NCBI GenBank assembly: GCA_014529385.2
Contig: CM043958.1
Coordinates: forward strand, 124,756,817-124,820,816
Source of the DNA: Adiantum capillus-veneris
Taxonomy: Eukaryota > Streptophyta > Polypodiopsida > Polypodiales > Pteridaceae
Length of the DNA: 64,000 bases
Direction: 5' to 3'
Both the position numbers and the translations under genes were made by a program. Positions 46,725 to 58,184 of this stretch are shown here, in pieces (position 1 is the first letter of the stretch; every line of letters begins with the position of its first letter). The notes under the pieces were generated by a model. The model did no database searches. It was not told the DNA's origin and saw only the letters and a program-made list of their open reading frames with translations.

Positions 46725-47403
46725 GAATGTGGCTGGTGCATTGGTCAAGCCAAAAGGCATGACAATATATTCATAAAGACCAAACGTAGTGCGAAATGTG
46801 GTCTTTACAATGTCTTGATCAACCATAATTATTTGCTGATAGCCACGTTTTAGGTCAATCCTACTAAAGTAGGTGGACCCTTGTAGCTTATCAAATAGGT
46901 CTTCTACCTGTGGAACGGGAAACCTATTCTTGATAGTGATTCTATTTAGTGCTCTGTAGTGGACACACATACGATATGTGGTGTCTTTCTTTTGCACTAA
47001 TAGCACAGGAGAACACAATGGAGATGAGCTAGGCCAACCATGCCCTTCTCAACTAACTCATGCACTTGTCACATAATCTCCTCTTGAGAAACTCTATAAG
47101 GAGGTTTATTAGGCAATGAACTTCGTGGAAGAAGTTCAATTGCATGGTCATCATTGCCTCGATTAGGAGAGGTAGTTCACAAGGGATGTCGTCAATAAAG
47201 ACATCTTGAAACCCCTTGAGAAAATTGGATAACTCTAATTCCTTGTGATCATTTATATTTTCTTTTGCTAAAGCATTAGGTTCATTTTGAGAATCTTTAA
47301 CAAAAATTATGTACACATAAATAGAGCTCTTTATTGACTTATTGAAAGATTGCGTATGCACAATGGGTATGGTGTTACCCATTTGCTTAGCATCTATGTA
47401 CAT
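46725..47403 (-). pseudogene. A reverse transcriptase, N-terminal part
   Basis: RT blocks [20 protein letters not shown] (near 46970-46910), [14 protein letters not shown] (near 46865) and [20 protein letters not shown] (near 46790-46740) stop at the E2 insertion. The upstream part (47403-47053) is frameshifted linker with short deletions relative to B. Confidence 0.82.
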
Positions 47404-49247
47404 ATATTTTCCCTAAACCTAAAGTAGATTTTCCTTTCAGGGAATTTAACATTGGCAGCCATGCAATCAAACCATGGTACCCCTAGGATTACATCTGCAT
47501 GCTTGAGAGGAGACATAAAGAAGTCCTCTTTGTCCACATAGCTTTGGACATGGGGCCTCAATTTTTTGATTAAGGGATTGATTGAAGCTTCTTGCCCCTT
47601 GAAAGCGCCGTCTGCGGGTAAGACATCTCCCATCTCGTGAGCTTGTATGCCTAGCTTGGTGGCCAACTCTGTGGATATGAAATTGTGAGTAGAACCAGGG
47701 TGAAAGAGAATAAAAGCATCATGTTCTCTTACCTTTCCCCAAGCATGGCATAAATGAGATCCTTTGTGGTGAGTTTCCTCCTCTTGGATTTCGACCAAGG
47801 TAGCTCTAGGAGGTTCATGGCGGGTGTTCTTTTGGGGACAAGAGCGGTACGCATTCCCTTGCTCGCCGTGCTTGAAACAACGGTTCTCCTTGCGATAATG
47901 CTCAAGCCCTTCATGTGAGAGTTTGTTTTTGCCTTTGTAAACTCCCTTCTCCTTAGCTTTGTTGGAATTGCCCTTAGGAGACTTTTGGACATTGTCCTTC
48001 CCCTTAGGCTCATTGGGACCCTTGCTTTCTATGGGCTTAGAATTTCTTTTAGCCACGGTTTGGAAATCGATTCGAGAAGCCACCACAGTAAGGTGTATAC
48101 TCTCCGATATGGTGCTTGGCCTTTGGGAGTTAGCATACTCCGCCAATTCTTCAGTTAAGCCCGCACAAAATTGTTGCTTTTGCTCTCCAAAATCCAACCT
48201 TTTGAAGATAGTGGCTTTGAGTTGTAAGTCCCAAAACTTGTCTACATATTTGTGAATGGATTCGTAGGGAGAGAGCTTCAAGCTTCGCCATTCGGTGAGT
48301 ACTTTGTCTTTGGCATCGGTGACCAAAAACTGCTTCATAATGGAATCTCTTAAAGCTTTCCATGTTTGTGGAGCTTCATCGTTGCCCCGTAGGCTAGACC
48401 ACAATTGTCTGGCGGGCTTTTGAAAGTGCATAGCTACATGGCATAGCTTAGAGGACTCCGTGAAGCCCTCATCTCCAAACGCCGCATCGAACTGTTGGAT
48501 AAAGGCCAAGACTTTGTCCGTAGCACCAAAGGTGCCATCGTAGGTAAGGAAAGAGATGCTCTTTCCTCCCACTTTGAACTTCTTGAGCTTGGATGACCTC
48601 TTCCAGGCGGCATAGGATTTCCTATGGCCTCTTCTTTTTTATGGTTCAAAAGTTGCACCATCACTTTCTTCAGAAGATGAAGAATTTGAGGAAGATGGAG
48701 AAGAGGGTGACCTCTTTCTCGCCTTTTTCTTGCCTTGATCTTCTTTGTTTGCACCATCACTGTCATAAGAGAAAGAAGATGAAGAAGATGGAGAAGAGGG
48801 TGTCCTCTTTCTCCCCTTTTTCTTCTCTTGCTTTTTGTCATCCCTCTTTGAATTATGGTATGGAGAAGTGTGCAATGGTCTTCTCCGTTTTGGAGGTGAT
48901 GGAGAGCGTTTAGCCCACCGTCTTCGTGGAGCCATCTCCGCCGAGATGGCAAGAGACTCACTTCTTTCTCGTTCCTTCGGTGGAGGCTCTTGAGTTCTCC
49001 TTTGAGAAGGAGATGCGTCATCAAGAAGCACATTTCTGAGCCCTTCATATGGATCCTCTTCTTCTTGGAGAATCCCATGAGCACGAAGCTACCATTGCAC
49101 TTCACTTTGGAGGGATCCATTGCCCATAGATTGTTGAAGCTTAGAAACAAGGTAGTTAACAAGTATAGGGGCATCATTAGTAGCTTGCTCATTAGAAAAA
49201 TCAAAGTTATCAACATTAATTTCACTCTCTTTACTATTGTCAGCCAT
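47394..49247 (-). pseudogene. A gag-protease, with in-frame stop
   Basis: Starts at the Met at 49247 (MADNSKES as in B). The N-terminus is Arg/Ser/Pro-rich with KKRRK-type blocks. It lacks about 80 bp present in B near 59850-59940. An in-frame TAA at 48639-48641 separates it from the gag core (48572 onward: YDGTFGATDKVLAFIQQFD, WRSLKLSPYESIHKYVDKFWDL). A knuckle near 47865 has lost residues (CFKHGEQGNAYRSCP). The protease box reads FHPGSTHNFIS near 47690, where D-S/T-G is expected, so the catalytic Asp is gone. Confidence 0.82.
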
Positions 49248-49646
49248 TATAACAACTTTTAGGTGTAAACTTTGTAGGTGTACTTTGGCACTTCAAGCCC
49301 TAGTTGCTACTCCTCTTTACCCCTTTAGAAAAAGCACTCAAGCTACTGTACCCGTGGCTTGAATACCATTAATTTCAAGGAATAGAAGAGAGGGTCTTTC
49401 AACACCAAAACAACACCGGCTCCTATCAAGCTTCTAATAGCTCAATAGAAGCCGTAGGCAAGTCCAATAGGACTCCACTATTAAGACCATAGCTCTCAAT
49501 GATGATGCCCCGTTATCTGCACGAAGGCAGGCACACTGCAAGGCTGAAAAATCTCTATTCTACTTACTCAAATGCAATTAATAGTACCAACCATTCATAG
49601 CTAGCTTGAGAACCTCCCCTCTTGAGCAAGAAAAGAGAAGCCTTGT

Positions 49647-49658
49647 GCTCTGATACCA
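49647..49658 (-). other. A primer-binding site, initiator tRNA-Met
   Basis: GCTCTGATACCA on the plus strand (TGGTATCAGAGC on minus), one base before the LTR at 49660. Confidence 0.92.
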
Positions 49659-49659
49659 A

Positions 49660-50857
49660 TGTAACATTTAATGGCCTAGTAACTTGTGTGTAGCGGAAGA
49701 TAGCATGAACATAGTGAGCATTTCATTAGAATAGATTCCTAATGAGAATAACAAGAGTGCTTGGGTGGAGAGAGCAAAAAAAAGTATAACACCTAGTTAG
49801 ATAGCATGAATAATACTTCAAAAGAGAGAGAAATTAAGCTAGTGGCAATAGTTGAGGACCGGACTTGCATGGAGCCGGTCCCCCCTCCAAAAGGCTTTGT
49901 ATTATGGTTTCTCCCATCAAGAGAGACATTTTACAATACAATTCTTTGTGTTACTTCAATACTAGCTAGTGCAATAAAGATGGAAACTTCAAGCACTAAG
50001 CAAAACACTTATAAAACACAACATCAATTCCCTCACGCTCTCATACCCAAGACCTCACACACCTTCAAAGATGGTGAGAGCTAGCGGGGTATGAGAGTAG
50101 ATTGAGAGGAAGAAGGAGTAGTCTTATGATTAAGATGTACATCTCCTCACATAATCACTCATATTAGCATAGCTTAGCTTAGTAATTAGCATGGTAGAGG
50201 AGATGAGCATGCATTGAAGCTTGGCTCTTGGTTGGATTTGCATCACAAAGCCAAGAGTTGTTGGTGTAGGCCTCCCTTCTCACAAGCTTGGAGTAGGTGA
50301 TAAGCTTTCCATTAAAGCTTGAGAAGGAGAGAGGGAGTCTTCTTACTCCACACATGGACTAGTGCGAGTGTGTATGCAATAATGCATTGAGAAAATCAGC
50401 CCTCTCTCTCTCTTGGTCAACCCCTCTAGCTATTTGCTCATGCTCACACCCTGTTGGACCTCTCCAGGCTTAGCCAATGGAATTTCAAGAGAATAAGTGA
50501 TAGCCTTCTAACATGTGTTTCCCTTTCCCCTTTTGTGAGAGCTTTAGGTAATTAATTAATGCAACTAAACTCTCATTATACCCCTTTGTCTCCTGGCCAA
50601 TAGGAATTAGGCAAGCCATTAGGTTGTCGAATGCTCATTGGACCCCTTGGAAGACTGTCCAATAGTCTTCTAGAGAGCTTAATTCCTATTGGTTCTTTTA
50701 TTAAGTGTTTTTAAATTAATTAAAGTAGATTTACTCTAGCCTAATTCTCATTGGTCCACCTCCATGGCCATCCAATAGGATTTGAGTACACCTTGTGGGC
50801 ATCTGGGCTAGGGAGTTGACATGTGTCCCGCTTTCCCCTTGTGTAAAGGAAGCTTGC

Positions 50858-50893
<36 letters not shown>

Positions 50894-51271
50894 CTCTCTC
50901 ATCCCCTACTTCCAAGGCTCGCCCCCTCCTAAGTAGGACTCTTTGAAGACTTTTTGGCACACACCCTAAGCATCCAATTTTCCTATTAATTGACCTTTGG
51001 ACACAACCTTTGAATTTGGAACCTTAGCATTTTGGAAGTCTTAATGGGCTGAACCTTAGGGTCTTTTAAGCCCATTGTTGCACCTTGCTCTTTTGCAGAT
51101 CCCCCCCCCCCCCCCCTTTGGATCCCTATTTTCCCTCCTTTGGATCCCTACTATGGCCGGTCTATCAGCTTAACCAATATTCTAGCTTTTTCTCCCCCAG
51201 CACTTCCCCATATTAAATGATCAGTTTAACATGAGAAAATCATTTAGGAGAATTAGATATTAGTTATTACA
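49660..51271 (-). repeat. A 5' LTR
   Basis: TGTAACATTTAATGG start and TTATTACA end. Same family as 53301-54891 and 60537-62142. Internal (GT)n at about 50855-50890 and a C run near 51101-51116. Confidence 0.9.
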
Positions 51272-52218
51272 TGCTGCCTCCCCAAACAACAAGGAGGGTT
51301 GGGGATTCTCAAAATTTCTAAGAAAGCCCATAAGATTGCCTCCAAGTGCATTATGAGGGCACTAAACTCAGAGGACTATTGGGCCTACCTCATCAAGAGG
51401 GAGATACAGTCCTTTACACTCCACTCTTATCCTAGCTGGAGTGTTTTCTCTATCAAGGATATCATACCCACACCTTTCTTTGTCAAAACCCATTGGCTCT
51501 AATCTGATCAAGAAGATGTGGTCCTCCTGGACAAAAGTAAAGAAAGGTCTCTCCCTCCCCTCTCACCTTGTCTTTAATTTCATTTTCTCTTGCAGGACTC
51601 TATTTGGATTGGCCAACTGGCTAAAAAAATGAAGTTGGGACTATCAAGGAAATCTCATGCAGCCTTTAAACGAGGGATCCATTCTTGGAAAGATGTCTAT
51701 AAGGATTGTACGTGGCTAAAAACTAATGCTTTGATGGATTACTATGGTGTCTCCAGGGCTTGTGCTGAGGATATATCTTCAAGGATATCCAAACTCAAAG
51801 ATTCAATGTTGATCAGTAACAAAGTTTACCCTCAAGCGAAATCCCTCAAGACCACTACTAGGGTCATCTATTCAAGGTACTCTGCTAAGGGGGAGATGGA
51901 TGATACCTTTAGGAGGAAAATCAATCATAGGTGGGGACTAGGTTGTAGTAAAAAATAGTGGGTTTACAGATTTTTCTATGTATGGGCTTTCCCCCAAGCC
52001 ATCAAAGTCAATTTTCTTATGTGGTTAATCCTTCACAAAGGGGGTGGGAGAAGGTTCATGAACCTTCCTAGACTTTGCCCCAAATGTCAATCTCAAGTGG
52101 AAACCCTAGAACACCTTTTTTTCTTTTGTCCTTGTAATAAAAAAAGTCTGGTTTACTTGCAGCAGAGGCTTCAAACTGTTCACCCTTCTCCTATTGCGGC
52201 TCAAAATCTACTCGTAGG
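51272..52218 (+). pseudogene. LINE (L1-type) ORF2, C-terminal part with zf-RVT, left piece
   Basis: The plus strand begins with GWGILKISKKAHKIASKCIMRAL, continues in a shifted frame, then from 51590 SRKSHAAFKRGIHSWKD. After an in-frame TAG (51956) it has the zf-RVT pattern FLMWLILHKGG...LCPKCQSQVETLEHLFFFCPC (52010-52140). This is the C-terminal zinc region that follows RT in plant LINE ORF2. The left side is cut by element A, the right side by solo LTR C; coding resumes in frame at 62598. Confidence 0.82.
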
Positions 52219-53231
52219 TGTAACAAAATTGGACTGATAACATTGAAAATAGTGGAATTTAGATGAGTGTAGTGAGCATTTCTTTAAGAGAATTCATCAT
52301 GAGCATAAGAAGAGTACTTGATTGGAGATAGCAAAACAATCATATTAGCTAGTTAGCTTGGCATGCACAATACTTGTAAAAGAGAGAGAGATTTAGAGAA
52401 ATTGACAACAATTGAGGACCGGATTTACTTGGAGCCGGTTCCCCCTCCAAAAGGCTTTTGTATTATAGATTCTCCCATGAAGAGAGACTTGGTACATTAC
52501 ATATGCTTTGTGTTCCTTGAGACCTTGTTGGTGCAATGAAGATGGTAAGCATCATGCACCAAGATTATGCCCGCAAATACCTTGCAAAAACATTAGCTTG
52601 TCCCCGGCCTCAATCCCAAGACCTCAAACACCTTCAACGGTGGAGAGAGCTAGTAGGGAGTGAGGGAAGGGAAGAGGAAGAAGAAGTAGCATACGAGAAA
52701 GAAGTAGTTTCTTCTCATAACATTACTCATATAGCATAGCATAGCATAGTAATGAAGATGAAGAAGATGGAAAGCTTTGCTTTGAAGCATGACTCTTGGT
52801 TGGGTTTACATTCCGTAGCCAAGAGGTGTTGGTGTAGACTCTCTACTTCTCAATCTTGGAGAAGGAGATCAAGTTCTTGCTCATCACACAATGAGAGAGT
52901 GTGTGAGTGTGTGTGGGAGAGTCTATGCCACAAGCAAGCCCCCTCCTAGCTTCGGTCGACCCCTCTTCCTAGCTCATGCTTGAACTTCATTTGGCTCTTC
53001 CCAAGCCTAGCCAATCACAAGCTTAGGTCTTAACTAGCAATAGAGGTAGCATTTGGACAAGTGTCCTGCTTTCCTCTTTGACAGAGAGGGATTGAATAAT
53101 TAATTAATTAAACTTAATTCTTATTGGACCTCTCTCAAGGCCATCCAATAGGTTTTAGGCACACTATGAGGGCAACCTTGCTAGGGGCTTGACATGTGTC
53201 CTATATGCCTCTTGTGGAAGGGGCTTGCCTT

Positions 53232-53268
<37 letters not shown>

Positions 53269-53300
53269 CTCTCTCATGCCCCTACCTTCAGGACTCGCCC
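52219..53300 (-). repeat. Solo LTR C, left piece (split by element B)
   Basis: Starts TGTAACAAAATTGG, a diverged form of the A/B LTR start, and follows that LTR along its length, including a (GT)n tract at about 53234-53268. Preceded by GTAGG (52214-52218). Element B starts at 53301. The other piece is 62143-62592. Orientation is taken from A/B homology. Confidence 0.85.
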
Positions 53301-54488
53301 TGTAACATTTAATGGTCTAAAAACTTATGTGTAGTGGAAATTAACATGAACATAGTGGGCATTTCATTAGAATAGATTCCTAATGAGAATTACAAGAGTG
53401 TTTGGGTGGAGAGAGCAACAAAAAGCATAACACCTAGTTAGATAGCATGAACAATACTTTCAAAAGAGAGAGAAATTAAGCAATTGACAACAGTTGAGGA
53501 CCGGATTTGCATGGAGCCGGTCCCCCCTCCAAAAGGCTTTGTATTATGGTTTCTCCCATCAAGAGAGACATTGTATAATACAATTCTTTGTGTTCCTTCA
53601 AGACTAGCTAGTGCAATGAAGATGAAAGCTTCATGCACTAAGCAAAACACTTAGCAAACACAACTTTAATTATCCCCGTTCTCAAACACAAGACCTCACA
53701 CACCTTCGAAGATGGTGAGAGCTAGCAGGGTATGAGAGTAGATTGAGAGGAAGAAGGAGTATCTTACGAGAAAGATGTACATCTCCTCACATAATCACTC
53801 ATATTAGCATAGCTTAGCTTAGTAATTAGCATGGTAGAGGAGATGAGCATGCATTGAAGCTTGGCTTTTGGTTGGATTTGCATGCACATGCCAAGAGTGT
53901 GTCGATGTTGGCTTCTATCTCACAAGCTTGGAGTATGTGATGAGCTCTCCATTAAAGCTTGGGAAGAGAGTCTTCTTTGCTTCACACATAGACTGTGTGT
54001 GAGTTTGTGTGTGATAATGCCTTGCAAAAATCAGCCCCCTCTCTCTCTTGGGCGAGCCCTCTTGCTATTTGCTCTTGCTCAACCCTCATTGGCCCTCCCC
54101 AAGTCAAGCCAATGACTATTAAGCAGCATAAGTGATAGCCTTCTGACATGTGTCCCCCTTTCCCCTTTTGTGAGAGCTTTAGGTTAATTAATAATTTGAT
54201 TAAACTCTCATTGGACCCCTTTGCCTCGTGGCCAATAGGAATCAGGCAAGCCATTGGGCTGCTGAATGCTCATTGGACCGCTTGGGAGACTGTCCAATAG
54301 TCATCTAGGAGACTTAATTTTCATTTGTTCTTTTATTAAGTGTTTTTAAATTAGTTAAACTAGATTTACTCTAGCCTAATTCTCATTGGTCCACCTCCAA
54401 GGCCATCCAATAGCAATTGGGCACACCTTGTGGGCATCTGGGCTAGGGAGCTGACATGTGTCCCTAGTTCCCTTTGTGTAAAGGGAGC

Positions 54489-54524
<36 letters not shown>

Positions 54525-54891
54525 CTTTCTCTCTCATCCCCTACTCCCAAGGCTCGCCCCCTCCTGTGTAGGGATTTGAAAAGACTTTTTATTCACACAC
54601 AAAGCATCCAATTTCCCCTAGGGTTGACCTTTGGACACAACCTTTGAATTTTGGAACCTTAGTCTTAATGGGTTGAACCTTAGGGTCTTTTTAGCCCATT
54701 GTTGCACATGGCTCTTTTGCAGATGGCCGCCCCTTTGGATCCCTATTTTCCCTCCTTTGGATCCCTCCTGTGGCCGGTCTGCTAGCTCAACCAATATTCT
54801 AGCTTTTTCTCCCCTGGCACTTCCCCACATTAAATGATCAGTTTAATATGAGAAAATCATTTATGAGAATTAGATATTGTTTATTATGACA
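53301..54891 (-). repeat. B 3' LTR
   Basis: Partner of 60537-62142. (GT)n at about 54489-54522. Contains recurring 'ccaatagg/attggacc' type short motifs, also present in the other LTRs of the family. Confidence 0.93.
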
Positions 54892-54904
54892 TTACCTCTC
54901 TCTT
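54892..54904 (-). other. B polypurine tract
   Basis: On the minus strand AAGAGAGAGGTAA directly before the 3' LTR. Confidence 0.75.
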
Positions 54905-55249
54905 GAAATCATAGTCATCCTCGACTATGGTGTAAAGAAGATAAAGCATATTCATGAGTCCTTTTCTTAGTGGGTAGAGGATCCCTATGTTACCCTATGA
55001 CATCATTCCACAATGGATGACTAGTCCAATTGGTGCTTGAGAGCCTGAGGCTGCCGCAAGCATGTCTGCACATTAGTCCTATCAATCTTCCATAGTAGAG
55101 TGACAAGGTCTACTTGGTGTTTGGGAGACGTCGTCTCCGCAAACTTGATCTAAGCATGTATACTACTTCATTTTTGTGCACAATAAAGAAAAAGAGAGTC
55201 TTATAAGACAAAAAAAACTTTGTTCATTTTTAACATTTTGTACATTTGG
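54905..55249 (-). other. B 3' untranslated region
   Basis: About 345 bp between the end of pol and the PPT. No gene seen. Confidence 0.6.
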
Positions 55250-56464
55250 TTACTCTAGGGAAGCATTGTAAGCATTGACAAGGTTTAGGTTATCCTTTAA
55301 TTGTATGCCTTGCATCCATCTAGCATCTTCAAAAGGATAATTCTTAAACTTAATAAGATATCGTCAGATAGTTTTACTGCCTCTGAATACCTTGTCTTCA
55401 TGTCGGAGAATGGACTCGGGCTGCAGCACCTCCTCTTGGTCCTCGATCTTCGGTGGGTCTTCAATAGTTGGTTCTTGAGGTGGCTCTCCTTTGTAAGGCT
55501 TTAATAGGCTCACATGGAAAGCATTGTGTATGAGCCAATGATTGGGCAACTTGAGTTGATAGGCCATCTCAATGATTGGCCTAAGAATCTGGAAGGGACC
55601 ATAGTACCTTTTTGCTAGTTTAACATAGTACTTTTGGTGGCCTGTAGGATTCTTGCCCATCATGTCCCTTAATCGAGCCTTGGGAAACTTTAATAAGACC
55701 CAATCATTTTCTTTAAAGGCTTGGGCTCTTTTGTGCTTGTCAGCAGCAGCCTTTTGCCTTTGCTGTGAGATAGAGATAGCATCCTTAATCTTTTGAAAAG
55801 ATTCTTGTAGGTCTCGGCTATACTCATCTGCAGCAGCGAAGATCTTCCCATGTACCTTAAGTAGCAAGGGACTTTTTGATCTTCCCTCAATTACCTCGAA
55901 AGGTGCTTTTCCCGTGGAAGTATGTATAGTGTTATTGTAAGCATACTCCACTAAGGGTAAGTACTTCTCCCATTGGGATCTTTGATCTACTTCCGTTACA
56001 TATGCTTTTAGTAGATCGAGAATGGTTAGGTTAGCTATTTCACTTTGGCCATCCGTTTGTGGATGATAGGCCGAAGAGAAATTTAGCCTTGTCCCTAAAT
56101 TCTCATAGAGACCCTTCCAGAAATTATTGGTCATTCTAGGATCTCTATCCGACACTATGGACATTGGCAAGCCATGGTACTTGAAAATTTGTGAAATGAA
56201 GAGGGTTGCCATTTGATGGGCTTTGATAGTCTTTTTGACAGGTATAAAATGAGCTTGTTTACTGAACCTATCTACTATCGTCCATATTCCCGTATTCCCA
56301 TGGATAGACTTAGGCAATCCAAAGATAAAATCCATGGATATGCTCTCCCATGGTGAATTAGGGATTGGCAAGGGTTGAAGCAATCCAAGTTGCTTCCCTC
56401 TATCAAATTTTGTCTTTTGGCATACCACACATTTAGAAACATACTCTTGTATGTTCACTTTCAT
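55250..56464 (-). pseudogene. B integrase and chromodomain
   Basis: The zinc-module end (CVVCQKTKFDRGKQ) is at about 56430-56390. The DDE core has MDFIFGLPKS (near 56335), IVSDRDPRMTNNFW (near 56150) and AYHPQTDGQSE (near 56060). The GPF/Y-like module YYGPFQIL...VSLLKPYKG is near 55600-55490. The tail PESILRHEDKVFRGSKT leads, past an in-frame TGA at 55364, into KFKNYPFEDARWM, the conserved end of a chromodomain, stopping at 55250. A C-terminal chromodomain places B in the chromoviruses; it would bind modified histone H3 tails and bias insertion. Confidence 0.85.
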
Positions 56465-56515
56465 GGTAGGCCAATAGAAATATGTTTCAATTCCCTTTAA
56501 GGTAGACTGAATCCC

Positions 56516-57397
56516 TCAATGCCCCGCATACGGTGGAGAATGAGATTCATACATTACTTTCTCACGTAGTGAGTTAGTAACGCATAGTCTATTGCCATAG
56601 AGAAGATAACCATCTTGTAAAGTAAATGGTTCTTCTTTCTTCCCTAATGCAAGGGCTGAAATCACATCTCTAAAATCGGGATCAATAGCGTACTCATCTA
56701 TCATTAAAGATAGATCATTGTGAGTTGCTATGGAAACCGCATTCACTCTCGGCCGTCTTGAGAGTGGATCAACTACTTGATTATGCTTGCCAACAATGTG
56801 AACAATATGAAAATGAAATTGCGAAAGGAAATTTTTCCACCTCATTTGTTTGTCGGAGAGCTTGGTCTGCATCATGAAGTACTTAAGACTTTGGTGATCC
56901 ATTCGCAGAATGAAAGGAGTCCCCAATAAATAGTGCTTCCATGACTCTAAGGCATGTAGAACTGCAAGGAGTTCCTTTTCGTATATGCCTAGAGCTTGCT
57001 CAAGAGGGTCGAGCCTTCGACTCTCATAGCCTATGGCGTGCCCTTCTTGGAGCAAAACAGCTCCAAGGCAATCACCACAAGCATCACATTGGACCTCAAA
57101 TGGTTTTGAGAGATCCGGTAGTGTAAGCATAGGTTGAGAGATAAGCTTTTCGAAAGCATTGTTCTCCTTAGTAGACCATGTATACCTAACACTTTTCTTT
57201 GTTAGGTCATGTAATAGTCCCGCAATTTGTGAGAACTTTTCTATGAAGCATCTATAGTATGCACACATACCTATAAAGCTTCTTAGTTCATGAAGATTCT
57301 TTGGTTTAGGCCATCCTTTTATTACCTCTAACTTTGATGGATCCATTTGGATGCCATCTTGAGAGATAATGTGACCTAAATACTGAATTTCTTGCAA
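56516..57397 (-). pseudogene. B RT end and RNase H
   Basis: YLGHIISQDGIQMDPSKLEVI (57385-57320), FIGMCAYYRCFI, then RNase H with FEVQCDACGDCLGAVLLQEG (about 57110-57050), YEKELLAVLHALE and DHQSLKYFM. It ends HSPPYAGH at a stop (56516) inside the integrase linker. QCDACGD stands where QTDAS is usual; the first catalytic Asp is kept. Confidence 0.85.
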
Positions 57398-57469
57398 GAA
57401 AAATTCACTTTTCTTTCGATTAACATAAAGTTTATTCTCTCTTAAAACTTGAAATATTACCTGGAGGTG

Positions 57470-58170
57470 TTACTTGTGTTCGTGTAATGAATTAGAGTAG
57501 ATGATAATATCATCAAAGAACACTCCAGTGAAGGTTCGAGGAGGCCTAAACAGCTTCTCCATCAAGCAGTTGAATGTGGCTGGTGCATTGGTCAAGCCAA
57601 AAGGCATGACAATGTACTCATAAAGACCAAATGTGGTGCGAAAGACGGTCTTTACAATGTCTTGATCAACTATCCTTATTTGATGATAGCCACTTTTTAG
57701 ATCAATCCTACTGAAGTAGGTCGATCCTTGTAGCTTATCAAATAGGTCTTCTACCCGTGGAACGGGAAACCTATTTTTGATAGTGATCCTATTTAGTGCT
57801 CTATAGTCGACACACATACTATATGTGCCGTCTTTCTTTTGCACTAATAGCACAAGTGAGCAAAATGGAGATGAGCTAGGCCTAACCATGCCCTTCTCAA
57901 CTAACTCATGCACTTGCCGCATAATCTCCTCTTGTTGAGCTTGAGAAACTCTATAAGGAGGTTTGTTAGGCGGTGAAATTCCTGGAAGAAGTTCAATTGC
58001 ATGGTCATCATTACTCGTTTAGGAGGTAGCTCACAAGGGATGTCGTCAATAAAAACATCTTGAAACCCCTTGAGAAAATTGGATAACTCTAATTCCTTTT
58101 GGTTGCTTTTATTTTCTTTTGCTAAAGCATTAGGTTCATTTTGAGAATCTTTAACAAAAATCATGTACAC
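57470..58170 (-). pseudogene. B reverse transcriptase, N-terminal and catalytic part
   Basis: [20 protein letters not shown] (near 57820), [16 protein letters not shown] (near 57710), [12 protein letters not shown] (near 57600) and the catalytic box FFDD (VFFDDIIIYS near 57515). A stop at 57470 separates it from the RNase H piece. The start overlaps in another frame a linker (58170-57901) with QDVFIDDIPCELPP, a segment typical of the protease-RT junction of chromoviruses. Confidence 0.86.
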
Positions 58171-58184
58171 GGAAATAGAGCTCT

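Larger units (their letters stand above)
46720..51271 (-). mobile_element. Chromovirus A, right part (5' LTR, gag, protease, RT start)
   Basis: Continues the RT of 27508-28369 after the E2 insertion: the sequence right of E2 (CGATTGAATGTGGCTGG) picks up where the left fragment stops, as judged from intact element B. Toward the right come protease, gag, leader, a PBS for initiator tRNA-Met and a 1612-bp 5' LTR. It is inserted into the LINE sequence that begins at 51272. The other end of A is lost, so no target duplication can be checked. Confidence 0.88.

Noticed and set aside
48593-49262. Lys/His-rich alternative frames overlapping A and B gag
   Set aside because: They are shadows of the Arg/Ser-rich gag N-terminus in other frames.
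53438-54254. Small open frames inside the A/B/C LTRs (also near 60674-60886 and 61271-61498)
   Set aside because: They recur only because the LTRs are repeated, and lack start context, domains or consistent length among copies.
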